Shown here: positions 30,565 to 39,614 of the stretch, in pieces | Position numbering within the stretch: the first letter of the stretch is position 1 | Layout of the letters: each line of letters opens with the position of its first letter | Source: CAVUCH01 sp963763095 | GTDB taxonomy: Bacteria > Acidobacteriota > Vicinamibacteria > Vicinamibacterales > JAENWD01 | Assembly (NCBI GenBank): GCA_963763095.1 | Contig: CAVXNR010000012.1 | Span: forward strand, 1 to 64,000 | Reading direction: 5' to 3' | DNA: 64,000 bases | Translations under genes and position numbers: made by a program | Notes under the pieces: generated by a model | What the model saw: only the letters and a program-made list of their open reading frames with translations | Told to the model about the DNA's origin: nothing | The model's database searches: none

Positions 30565-32181
30565 ATGGATGCGGTCACGCTGCGCCAATACGAAACACTC
30601 AGTCCCTTCGAGATCAAGAACGACCTGGCGAAGGTCGCAGCCAAAACGGCCAAGGCCGCCCAGGTCGCCTACCTCAATGCCGGGCGCGGCAATCCGAACT
30701 GGATCGCCACCGAGCCGCGCGCGGCGTTCTTCCTCCTCGGACAATTTGCTCTCAGCGAGAGCCAGCGGACGCTGAGCCTGCCGGCGGGCGTTGGCGGTAT
30801 CGCCAGGGCGCCGGGGATTGCCGCTCGTCTATCGGCCTGGCTGGCGGAGCGCGCCGAAACCCCGGGCGCCGCGCTCCTGCAGAAGGTCGTCCCCTGGGCG
30901 ACCCGGCGGTTCACGTTCGACCCGGACGCCTTCGTTCACGAGCTCGTCGACTCGATCCTTGGCGATAACTACCCGGTGCCGGACCGCATGCTCGTGCACA
31001 ACGAGCAGATCGTGCGCGAGTACTTGCAGTGGGCGATGTGCGGTGAGCCACGGCCCTCCGGACGGTTCGACCTCTATGCCGTCGAGGGGGGCACAGCCGC
31101 GATGTGCTACCTGTTCAAGTCGCTCAAGGCGAACCGGCTGCTGAATCGCGGCGACACGATCGCGATGGTGACGCCGATCTTCACCCCGTACCTCGAGATG
31201 CCGCACCTCGAGGACTATGGCCTCCACATCGTGAACATCCCCGCCCGTCAGGAGCAGCGGTGGCAGTTCACCGACGGCGACCTGGCGCCGTTGCTCGATC
31301 CTGCCGTCAAGGCGTTCTTCGTGGTGAACCCGGGGAACCCGTATGCGGTCGCCCTCAGCCGCGAGTCGATCGCTGCGATCGGACGCGTGCTCGAGCAGCG
31401 GCCCGATTTCATCATCCTGACCGACGACGTCTACGGGACGTTCGTGCCGGGCTTCAGATCTCTGCTCGGAGAGTTTCCGAGGAACACGATCGGCGTCTAC
31501 TCCTACAGCAAGTACTTCGGCTGCTCGGGATGGCGCCTGGGCGTGATCGCGCTGCACGAGCACAACGTGCTCGACGAGCGGCTGGCCGCGCTGCCGGCCG
31601 ACGTCCTGGAGGCGCTGGATCGCCGCTACGCGCCGCTGACGCTCACCCCCCGCTCGATCCGATTCATCGACCGCATCGTCGCCGACAGCCGTGACATCGC
31701 CCTCAATCACACCGCCGGGCTCTCGCTGCCGCAACAGGTGATGATGACGCTCTTCTCGCTCGCCGAGCTGTGCGACGAGACCAAGGCGTACCAGCAGGCG
31801 TGCATCGACATCCTCCGCCGGCGGGTAGAGGCGACGATCACCGGGCTCGGCATCGACGTCCCGCCCAACCCGCTCTTCGACTGGTACTACGGCCTCGTCG
31901 ACTTCGAGTTCTGGCTGCGCAAGTACGGCGGTGACGATGTCGTGCAGTGGGTGAAGGCCAACATCCACCCGCTCGACATCGTCTTCCGGCTCGCCGAAGA
32001 CCACGGGATCGTGCTCCTCAACGGCGGCGGGTTCGAAGCACCGGACTGGTCGGTGCGGGTGTCGTTCGCGAACCTGGACGATGAGGTCTACGAGAACATC
32101 GGCCGCGCGGTGCGTGCGGTCGCACGCAGTTACGTGGTCGCCTTCCGAGCCTCGCAGGCGGCGGCACACGCATCGGCCTAG
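30565..32181 (+). CDS. aspD: Aspartate 4-decarboxylase / aspartate aminotransferase (AspD)
   Basis: The 538-residue PLP enzyme converts L-aspartate to L-alanine and CO2, consuming a cytoplasmic proton. It matches the bifunctional AspD family in length and motifs: AYLNAGRGNPNWIATEPR at the start, EGGTAAMCYLFKSL, VVNPGNPYAVALS, the aspartate of ILTDDVYGTF and the PLP lysine in SYSKYFGCSGWRLG at residue 316. No signal peptide, as expected for a cytoplasmic enzyme. The gene is flanked on both sides by AspT genes. Confidence 0.93.
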   Translation: MDAVTLRQYETLSPFEIKNDLAKVAAKTAKAAQVAYLNAGRGNPNWIATEPRAAFFLLGQFALSESQRTLSLPAGVGGIARAPGIAARLSAWLAERAETPGAALLQKVVPWATRRFTFDPDAFVHELVDSILGDNYPVPDRMLVHNEQIVREYLQWAMCGEPRPSGRFDLYAVEGGTAAMCYLFKSLKANRLLNRGDTIAMVTPIFTPYLEMPHLEDYGLHIVNIPARQEQRWQFTDGDLAPLLDPAVKAFFVVNPGNPYAVALSRESIAAIGRVLEQRPDFIILTDDVYGTFVPGFRSLLGEFPRNTIGVYSYSKYFGCSGWRLGVIALHEHNVLDERLAALPADVLEALDRRYAPLTLTPRSIRFIDRIVADSRDIALNHTAGLSLPQQVMMTLFSLAELCDETKAYQQACIDILRRRVEATITGLGIDVPPNPLFDWYYGLVDFEFWLRKYGGDDVVQWVKANIHPLDIVFRLAEDHGIVLLNGGGFEAPDWSVRVSFANLDDEVYENIGRAVRAVARSYVVAFRASQAAAHASA

Positions 32182-32188
32182 TCCGCAA

Positions 32189-33874
32189 ATGACCGAAACG
32201 CTCGTCGGCACGCTGCGAGAGCATCCCGAGGTCACGTTCTTCCTCGTCCTCGGGATCGGATACGTCCTCGGCAAGCTGAAGCTCGGGGGCTTCACGCTCG
32301 GCGCCGTGACCGGAACGTTGCTCGCCGGCGTCGCCGTCGGGCAGCTGGGCCTGCGCGTGTCGGGAGAAGTCAAGCAGGCCTTCTTTCTGCTGTTCCTGTT
32401 CTCGATTGGCTTCAGGACCGGACCGCAGTTTTTTCGCGGCCTCCGGAGCGGCGGGCTGCAGCAGGCGGCGCTCTCGGTCATCATCGCGACCACGGGGCTG
32501 ATCGTCGCCTACGCGGTCAGCCGGCTGTTCGGCTATGACGCGGGCACCGCCGCCGGACTCATTGCCGGCGCGCTCACCGAGTCGGCGACGATCGGTACGG
32601 CCAGCGATGCGATTACGCGGCTCGGTCTGCCGGACGCGGACGCCATCGCGATGATCAATCGCATTCCGGTCGCCTTCGCCGTAACCTACCTGATCGGCGT
32701 CGTGGTCGCGGCCTGGTTCCTCGCACAAGCTGCGCCGCGGCTGATGGGCATCAACCTCGAGGAGGAGTGTCGCCGCTACGAACGTGACATGCAGGGACCG
32801 GGCGATGGCGAGGCTCGCCGCCGGCAAATCGATTGGCGCGCGTACGACGTCCTGCCCGGCTCGCGCCTCGCCGGACAACGGGTGCGGGACCTCGAACAGC
32901 GGGTGCGCGACGCGCGCCTGTTCGTCGAGCGCATCCGCAGGGACAACGCCATCATCGAACCGGTGGCGACTACGGTCCTGCAGCCGCTCGACCGGATTGC
33001 GGTGGTCGGACTCCGCGAGCTGCTCGTCGCCAGGATGGACGAACACACGCTTGGGATCCTGGAGGTAGACGACGCCGACCTGTTGAACATTCCCGCGGAC
33101 ACCGTTGACGTCGTCGTGACGGCCTCCGACCTCGACGGGCGGACGCTCGCCGACCTCGCCAGCGAGGACTGCGCGCGAAGCGTGTTCGTCCGGCGGATCA
33201 CGCGCTCGGGGACCCCGATTCCCGTGTTCCCCGGCACGGAGCTCCAGCACGGCGACGTCGTGACACTGGTCGGTCCGACGCGATCGGTCGCTGAAGCGAC
33301 GGCGCGGATCGGCGTCCCGGATCGCGCGACCGACGTCAGCGACATGGTGCTTGTCGCCTTCGGCATCGTTGCCGGCGCGTTCATCGGGCTGCCCGCGCTG
33401 ATGCTGGGGGGGCTCGAGATCGGGCTCAGCTTGAGCGTCGGCGTGCTGGTCGGCGGCCTCACGTGCGGATGGCTGCGATCGAAGTGGCCGCGATTGTTCG
33501 GACGCATCCCGAGCCCGACGCTGTGGGTGTTCGAGTCGCTCGGACTCGCAGGCTTCGTTGCCGTCGTCGGCCTCGATGCCGGTCCGGACTTCGTCGAGGG
33601 CCTTCGCACCGCCGGCGTCGGGCTGGTCATCGCCGGCCTGCTTACCGTGCTGGTGCCGCACGCCGTCGGCGTGGCGGTCGGCCGATGGGTGTTCCACATG
33701 CACCCGGGCGTGCTGCTCGGCGTGTGCGCCGGGGCGGGAACCGCGACGCCGGCACTTGCGGCCATTCAGGAGGCCGCCCGGAGCTCTGTGCCCACGCTCG
33801 GGTACGGCGTCTCCTACGCGGTCGGTAACGTGCTGCTCGCTCTCTGGGGCACGGTCATCGTCGCGCTGCTGTGA
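32189..33874 (+). CDS. AspT-family antiporter (copy 2)
   Basis: The 561-residue protein has the same AAE architecture as copy 1: FFLVLGIGYVLGKLKLGG, AFFLLFLFSIGFRTGPQFFRGL, a middle region with two RCK_C-like domains (LVARMDEHTLGILEVDDADLL marks the end of the first), and a C-terminal half with VVGLDAGPDFVEG. It is clearly diverged from copy 1, especially in the soluble domains. The family also includes succinate exporters (SucE-type), so this copy may handle a different pair such as glutamate or a dicarboxylate. The ATG lies 7 nt after aspD. Confidence 0.85.
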   Translation: MTETLVGTLREHPEVTFFLVLGIGYVLGKLKLGGFTLGAVTGTLLAGVAVGQLGLRVSGEVKQAFFLLFLFSIGFRTGPQFFRGLRSGGLQQAALSVIIATTGLIVAYAVSRLFGYDAGTAAGLIAGALTESATIGTASDAITRLGLPDADAIAMINRIPVAFAVTYLIGVVVAAWFLAQAAPRLMGINLEEECRRYERDMQGPGDGEARRRQIDWRAYDVLPGSRLAGQRVRDLEQRVRDARLFVERIRRDNAIIEPVATTVLQPLDRIAVVGLRELLVARMDEHTLGILEVDDADLLNIPADTVDVVVTASDLDGRTLADLASEDCARSVFVRRITRSGTPIPVFPGTELQHGDVVTLVGPTRSVAEATARIGVPDRATDVSDMVLVAFGIVAGAFIGLPALMLGGLEIGLSLSVGVLVGGLTCGWLRSKWPRLFGRIPSPTLWVFESLGLAGFVAVVGLDAGPDFVEGLRTAGVGLVIAGLLTVLVPHAVGVAVGRWVFHMHPGVLLGVCAGAGTATPALAAIQEAARSSVPTLGYGVSYAVGNVLLALWGTVIVALL

Positions 33875-33886
33875 GCCGCCCGAACG

Positions 33887-34913
33887 ATGCCCCGGTCCGC
33901 TCGCACTCTGCTGTCGGCTCTGCTGGTCACCAGCCTTTCCGTAGCGAGCAGTGCGCAAGGCCGCACCGACACCGTGACGCTCGTCAATGGCGACCGCATC
34001 AGCGGGGAGGTCCTCCGGCTCGACCGCGGCCGCCTCGAGTTCAAGACCGACAATGCCGGAACGTTGTACCTGGAGTGGGACAAGCTCAGGAGTGTGCTCA
34101 CGACCAGGCTCGTCGAGGTCGCGACCGCCGATGGCACGAGCTATCTGGGCAGCCTCGTGCAGGCCCCCAGCCGCGCGATCTCGGTGGCGACCCTGGTCGG
34201 TGGCGTCGCGCTTCGCATGGCGGAGGTAACGTCGATCACGCCGATCGGACGCAGCTTCTGGCGAAAACTCGACGGTTCAATCGATGCGGGGTTCAACTAC
34301 ACGCAATCGAGCGGCGTCGGTCAACTGACGTTGAACTCCGACCTCGTGTACCGCCGTCCGGCGTCGCAAGCGCGCCTCGTCGGCTCGATGACCCTGACCC
34401 GCAGCGACGGCGACGAAGAGCGACCGTGCATCGGCGGACGTGTCGTACCAGCGCAGTCCGTGGCCGCGATGGTTCGTGCTCGGCTTCGGCCGCTTCGAGA
34501 CCAACGAGAGTCTCGGCCTGACGCTGCGGTCGCAGGTCGGCGGCGCGATGGGTCCGCGCCTGATCAACAGCAATCGCGCGCAGATGAGCATCGGCGCCGG
34601 CGTCGGCGTCAATGACGAGCGCGGGGTCGATGTCGAGCCGACGCGCAACCTGGAGGGGCTCTTGCTCTTCCAGTCGTCGTATTTCACCTACGATCGGCCG
34701 ACCACGAGTCTCGACGTCAGGCTGCAGTACTACCCGAGCCTGAGCAATCGCGGGCGGCACCGCGCGCAGCTCGATGCCAGCGTCAGGCAGGAGCTGCTGA
34801 GCGATCTGTTCGTCGCGCTCACCCTATTCAACTGGTACGACAGCCGTCCGCCGAACGAGGCGGCCGACAGCAATGATGTCGGCATCGTCGCGTCGATTGG
34901 ATGGACGTACTGA
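33887..34913 (+). CDS. DUF481-type outer-membrane protein, frameshifted
   Basis: The restored protein has about 341 residues: signal peptide (LLSALLVTSLSVASSAQG), an SH3-like domain with VTLVNGDRISGEVLRLDRGRLEF, and a C-terminal DUF481 barrel (SIDAGFNYTQSSGVGQLTLN, then LGLTLRSQVGG, ending GIVASIGWTY). The frame switches at about 34425-34432, rejoining at SADVSYQRSPWPRW. It follows the second AspT gene by 12 nt. DUF481 proteins are salt- or acid-induced outer-membrane proteins in some bacteria. Confidence 0.7.
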
Positions 34914-34950
34914 CGGCGGCAACGCGTCGAACGACGCAAGGAGGCACCCC

Positions 34951-35490
34951 ATGGGTACACATCAGACGATTGGCGCAGCGATCACCGTGACGGTCGTCAC
35001 GCTGTTCCTGCCCGGGTGCGCGGCAGCACCTCGGGAGCGGCCGGTTGAAGGGGGGCCCGTCGACACCGGTCCCGGAACGCTGGCCTCGGCGCGGAAGTTT
35101 CTGGAGGGTCGCTGGCAGCTCGAAACGTTCGAGATCCACCGGCCCGGGCAGCCGCCCCTGGTGCTGAAGGGAGCCGGCACGCTGATTTACGACGACATGA
35201 GCAATCTGCGGATGGAGGTCCGTGCCGACGAGGCATCGGCCGATATGCTGCGCGCCGCCGGAGTCGACATCAGAGACGGGATTATCTCGACCGAGGGCCG
35301 CACGGCGATCGACTTACAGAACCGGACGCTGACCTACATGCTCGAAGGGCAGGCGCCGCTCGTCAAGGGCGGCCCGCTCGCGATGGAGCGGCCCCGCCAT
35401 TGGGTCGTGGACGCAAACACCCTGACGTTGACGACCAAAGACGACGCGGGGCGGCCACTGTCGGTCGCGCGCTGGAAGCGGATGCAGTGA
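34951..35490 (+). CDS. Small lipoprotein with lipocalin-like fold
   Basis: The 179-residue product begins with a lipoprotein signal (AAITVTVVTLFLPGCAA), so it should be anchored in the outer or inner membrane. The body reads FLEGRWQLETFEI, GAGTLIYDDMSNLRMEVRADE and ends TLTLTTKDDAGRPLSVARWKR, a pattern like lipocalin-like/THAP4-type small barrels. AAGGAGG 7 nt upstream fixes the ATG. It closes the ten-gene operon; its role is unknown. Confidence 0.65.
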   Translation: MGTHQTIGAAITVTVVTLFLPGCAAAPRERPVEGGPVDTGPGTLASARKFLEGRWQLETFEIHRPGQPPLVLKGAGTLIYDDMSNLRMEVRADEASADMLRAAGVDIRDGIISTEGRTAIDLQNRTLTYMLEGQAPLVKGGPLAMERPRHWVVDANTLTLTTKDDAGRPLSVARWKRMQ

Positions 35491-35494
35491 CGCG

Positions 35495-36070
35495 CTACCC
35501 GACGTCCCGCTTGACGGTGCGCAGCTCGATCGGCTTTTCGGCGTAATCGGCGATCTCGATTCCCGTGTCGCCGGTCTTCACGCGGGCGGCAGCCGCCATT
35601 CTTCCACCCGAGCCCATCCCGGAGTCGTCCACGTGGAAGCTGATGAGCCCGACGTCGAACCCCTTGCGGGGCTTCGCCGCCGGGCTCCCGGCACCGATGA
35701 AGAACATCGGCTTGTCGGTCACGAGCACGATCGAGCGGCCGTTCTCGATCGGGGATTCACGCGCCCACCGGATGTCGAAGGTATGCCCGCCGATCGCGAC
35801 CGAGCCCACGACCGGCGCCTTGCGGAGCGCGTTCACGAATCCGACATACCCGCCCTGTGTCAGCGCCTGCAGCACCGCCTCACGCTCGGCGTCCGGCGTG
35901 TAACGCTCGACGCGCATCTTGAACGTGGTCGAGGCGGAACCACTGGCGCCGACGAACTGTGCGGTGGCGGTGAATGACTCGGGCAGCGAATCGCGCCGCG
36001 GCTGTTCCGCGGACGAGGGAAGCGACAGCGTGACCAGCGTCAGCAGGCTCACGAACGTGGTCCAGGACAT
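35495..36070 (-). CDS. Exported hypothetical protein, paralogue of 48799-49363
   Basis: The 191-residue protein has a signal peptide (SWTTFVSLLTLVTLSLPSSAE). The mature part includes RYTPDAEREAVLQALTQGGYVGFVNAL, the strand SIVLVTDKPMFFIGAG and KPRKGFDVGLISFHVDDSGMGSG. The gene at 48799 has the same pattern (DKGRLLTIVTDQPILFVGGG, KPKDGYGFGVLDIEVDAKG), so they form a small paralogous family of unknown function. It converges with the ten-gene operon, 4 bp from its end. Confidence 0.65.
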   Translation of the reverse strand: MSWTTFVSLLTLVTLSLPSSAEQPRRDSLPESFTATAQFVGASGSASTTFKMRVERYTPDAEREAVLQALTQGGYVGFVNALRKAPVVGSVAIGGHTFDIRWARESPIENGRSIVLVTDKPMFFIGAGSPAAKPRKGFDVGLISFHVDDSGMGSGGRMAAAARVKTGDTGIEIADYAEKPIELRTVKRDVG

Positions 36071-36516
36071 GGCAGTCTCCTTACGGGCGGGGTCATGATG
36101 CCGAAGCGCACAGACTACCGCATTCCGGAGTTTGACGTCCCCTGACTATCGAGACCTCATTCGAACGCGGCTGCCCAAGGCACACGTCAGGGAGATTGAT
36201 GATGTCGGCGCCAAGGTGCCGCTGGCATTCCCGCTCGCCCTCCGGGGACGCGTCGCGACACCGATGCAGTGAGCTCCTACCTCCTCGAGCACGTCTTCAG
36301 TAGTGTTTTCATGGTCAACGACCTCGCGGGTATCGACTATTGACCCATGGCGCGACTTGGCTCACCCTGACGGCTCACCTCTGACGGCTGTTCGGTCTCT
36401 CTCTGCCGGCGTCGTTAGTACGAACGGCGGCCGAGCCCACAGATCACTGCGCGCCGACTCTGCCAGGTGTCGAATACACGTCAAGGACGGATATCATTCT
36501 TATAATCTGCGCAGCG
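36071..36516. other. 446-bp intergenic region
   Basis: No gene is supported here. It separates two divergent genes and contains the probable promoter of the TonB-dependent receptor at its right end. Confidence 0.4.
36501..36506 (+). promoter_or_regulatory. Perfect TATAAT -10 just before the TonB receptor gene
   Basis: TATAAT ends only 10 nt before the ATG at 36517. The -35 position (36478-36483, ACGTCA) matches the consensus poorly. A start of transcription about 7 nt downstream would give a leader of only a few bases, and no Shine-Dalgarno sequence is present. Confidence 0.4.
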
Positions 36517-39500
36517 ATGCGCGCTCCCAAGTCGCGGGTCCGGACGTTGCCGCTGCTGACGCGGACAGGTCTGTTGATCCTGGGCTCTTGGGGCGCAGCT
36601 CCGGAGTCCGCGTTCGCGCAGGCAGCGATTGCCGGCTCCGTCACGGATGCATCCGGAGGTGCGGTGCCCGGCGTCACGGTCGAGGCGGAGAGCCCAGCCC
36701 TGATCGAGAAGACCAGGACGACGGTCACCGACCACAGCGGCCGGTACCGGGTCGAGAACCTGCGGCCGGGCACCTATGGCGTGCGCTTTTCACTGCCCGG
36801 CTGGCAACCCCACGAGGTCTCGGGCATCGAGCTCACCGGCTCGCGAACGGTCAGGGCCGACGCCGTGCTGGCGCTCGACCGGCTGACGAGTGACGTTACC
36901 GTCTTCGCCCGCGCGATCGACGTAGCGGGCACCCACCGCGAGGCATCGCTGAGCGGCGAAACCGTGGGTTTGCTGCCGACAGCACGTACTTATAACGCGC
37001 TGCTCGTGCTCGTCCCGGGCGTGGTCACCAGCACCAACGATGTCGTGATGGAGGCGGCGACCACCTCCTTCCCGATTCACGGCGGACGGGCCACCGAGGG
37101 CCGTCTCTTGCTCGACGGCTTGACGATCGGGAGCCCGCCGTCGGGAAACTCCGCCGCCAGCTATGCCACGCAAGCGCCCTACGCGCAAGAGGTCGTCTTC
37201 ACGACATCGAGCGTTTCCGGCGAAACCGAGACGGGAGGACTCGTGATTCAGATGGTCCCGCGCAGCGGCGGGAACACCACCCGTGGCTCGCTGTTCGCGA
37301 GCGGCAGCGGCATGCGATTGCAGGATAGCAACCTGACACCGGCCCTCGAGCAACAGGGGATCATGGCGGCGCCGTCTTCGGAGGTGTACGACGTGTCGGC
37401 GATGCTCGGCGGCCCGATCGTGAGTAACCGCGTGTGGTACTTCGTCAGCGGACATACCGGCGGGAGCCGGAAGGAGAGCACCAACGTTTACTACAACCTG
37501 AACGCCGGCGACGCGAGCCGCTGGTTGTACGCCCCCGACCTCGAGCGCCGCGCGTATTCCGACCGCACATTCGAGAGCCTCAACGCCCGCGTGACGTCGC
37601 AGGCGGGCCGGCATAACCGGCTGGGTGTCTTCTGGGATGCCCAGGCGCTGTGCCGCACGGTGCACGGGCGCCACCGCCGGGCCTCTCCGAGCCGCAGCGG
37701 GTCTCTCCCGAAGCCGTCGGCGTGCTCGGACGGCGCCTCGATGTGGTGCAGGCCACGTGGTCGTCGGCGATCAAGAACACGATGCTCGTCGATGCTGCCT
37801 TCGGGAGCACCTTTTTCGGCGTCGGTAACTTCGAGCGCAGGCCCAACCCGACGAGAAGCCTGATTCGCGTGATCGAGCAGTGCGGTCGCGGCTGCCCGGC
37901 GAATGGCAACATCCCCGGTCTCACCTACCGATCGCAGGACTTCAGCGACGCCCATACCGGTTCGTACTCGTGGAGGGCCGCGACCGCGTTCGTGACCGGC
38001 ACGCGCAGCATCAAGGTCGGATACCAGCACACCGTCATGATCGACGACCGGACGTGGATGACGAACGATCAGAACCTCACGTACTGGTTCAACGACGGCG
38101 TGCCGGATCGCCTGACCCAGTCGATCTCGCCGTGGGTCAACAACACTCGTGTCGCCTGGCTGGCGCTTTTCGCGCAGGGGCAGTGGACCCGCGATCGTGT
38201 CACCATTCATGGTGCGGCGCGCTTCGATCGTGCCAGCAGCTGGTTCCCCCGCCAGCAGCTCGGACCTTCGAGGTTCCTTCCCACGGCGATCGTCATTCCC
38301 GAGACCCGCGGCGTGGATAGCTACAAGGACATCAGTCCGCGGGTCGGCCTTGCTGTCGACCTGTTCGGCAACGGCAGGACTGCGGTCAAAGCCAGCCTCG
38401 GCAGGTTCCTGGATGGTGCGGGGACGTCCGGCATCTATGCCAGCACGAATCCGACGCTCCGGATGCCGCAGACGACGCCCGCGTTCGGTACGGCAGGCGT
38501 CACGCGGGCGTGGATCGACGCGAACGCGAACTACATCGCCGACTGCAACCTGCTCGACCCATCCGCGCAGGACCTGCGAGCGACCGGTGGCGATCTGTGC
38601 GGGGTCATCTCGGACACGAGATTCGGCCGCGACGAGCGTACGACCAATTTCGCCCCGGCGGTCGTCAGTGGGTGGGGTGTGCGTCCGTCGGACTGGCAGC
38701 TGAGAGCATGGGTCGAGCAGGAATGGGGTGGTCGGGTATCCCTGTCGCTTGCCTATACCCGACGCTGGTTCCGTGGGTTCCTGGCCGTCGACAACCTGGC
38801 GCTCCAGCCCTCTGACCTCACCGCCTTCAGCCTGATCGCGCCGCCAGACCCACGGCTACCCGGCGGCGGCGGATACCTCGTGTCCGGCCTGTACGACGTC
38901 GTCCCCGACAAGGCGGGACAGGTGGACAACGTCGTGACGAATGCCGGCAATTACGGCGCATGGACGCAGTATTTCAACGGCGTGGACCTGACATTCAACG
39001 TTCGCGCGTGGCGCGGCTTGACCGTCGCGGGGGGAACGAGCACTGGGCAGACGGTGGCCGATAATTGTAGAGTACGGGACCGGCTGCCCGAGCTCTCGAC
39101 GGCCTCGGTGGGCACGAGCGCCTTTGGCGCGGGGCTGTCGGGCTCCCCCGTGGACCGCGGGAATCCCTACTGCCACGTGGCGTTTGGATTTCTCACCCAG
39201 TTCCGCGGCTACTCCACATACGTTGTGCCCAGGGTCGACATTCTGGTGTCGGCCATCGTTCAAAGCAAGCCGGGACCGATGCTCGCGGCCAACTACGCGG
39301 CGCCCAATGCGATCGTCGCCCCCAGGCTCGGAAGGAATCTCTCGGCCAATGCGGCGAGCATGACGGTCAACCTCGTGAAGCCCGGAACGATGTACGGAAC
39401 CCGCATCAACGAGGTCGACGTGCGCGTCGCGAGGCCGTTCAGGACTGGCAAGGTGCGCACGACCGTCGGCATCGACGTCTTCAACGTGTTCAACAGCGCT

Positions 39501-39608
39501 GCCGTTCTGACATACAACAACACGTTCGTGCCCGGCGGGCAGTGGCTGCAGCCGATAGCGATTCTGACCCCGCGTTTCCTCAAACTGACCGGGCAAATCG
39601 ACTTTTGA
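36517..39608 (+). CDS. TonB-dependent receptor, Oar-like, frameshifted
   Basis: The restored protein has about 1030 residues. It starts with a signal peptide ending SAFAQ, followed by a carboxypeptidase-regulatory-like domain (IAGSVTDASGGAVPGVTVEAES, RVENLRPGTYGVRFSLPG), a plug domain (PIHGGRATEGRLLLDGLTIG) and a large barrel. It ends with the Oar-family tail ETRXXDVRVARPF-like segment EVDVRVARPFRTG, FNVFNSAAV and LTPRFLKLTGQIDF. The frame changes between about 37655 and 37685 (after VFWDAQALCRT, rejoining GLSEPQRVSPEAV). It would import a large substrate using energy from TonB; the ligand is unknown. A sensor kinase gene follows 6 nt later. Confidence 0.82.
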
Positions 39609-39614
39609 GGAGGC

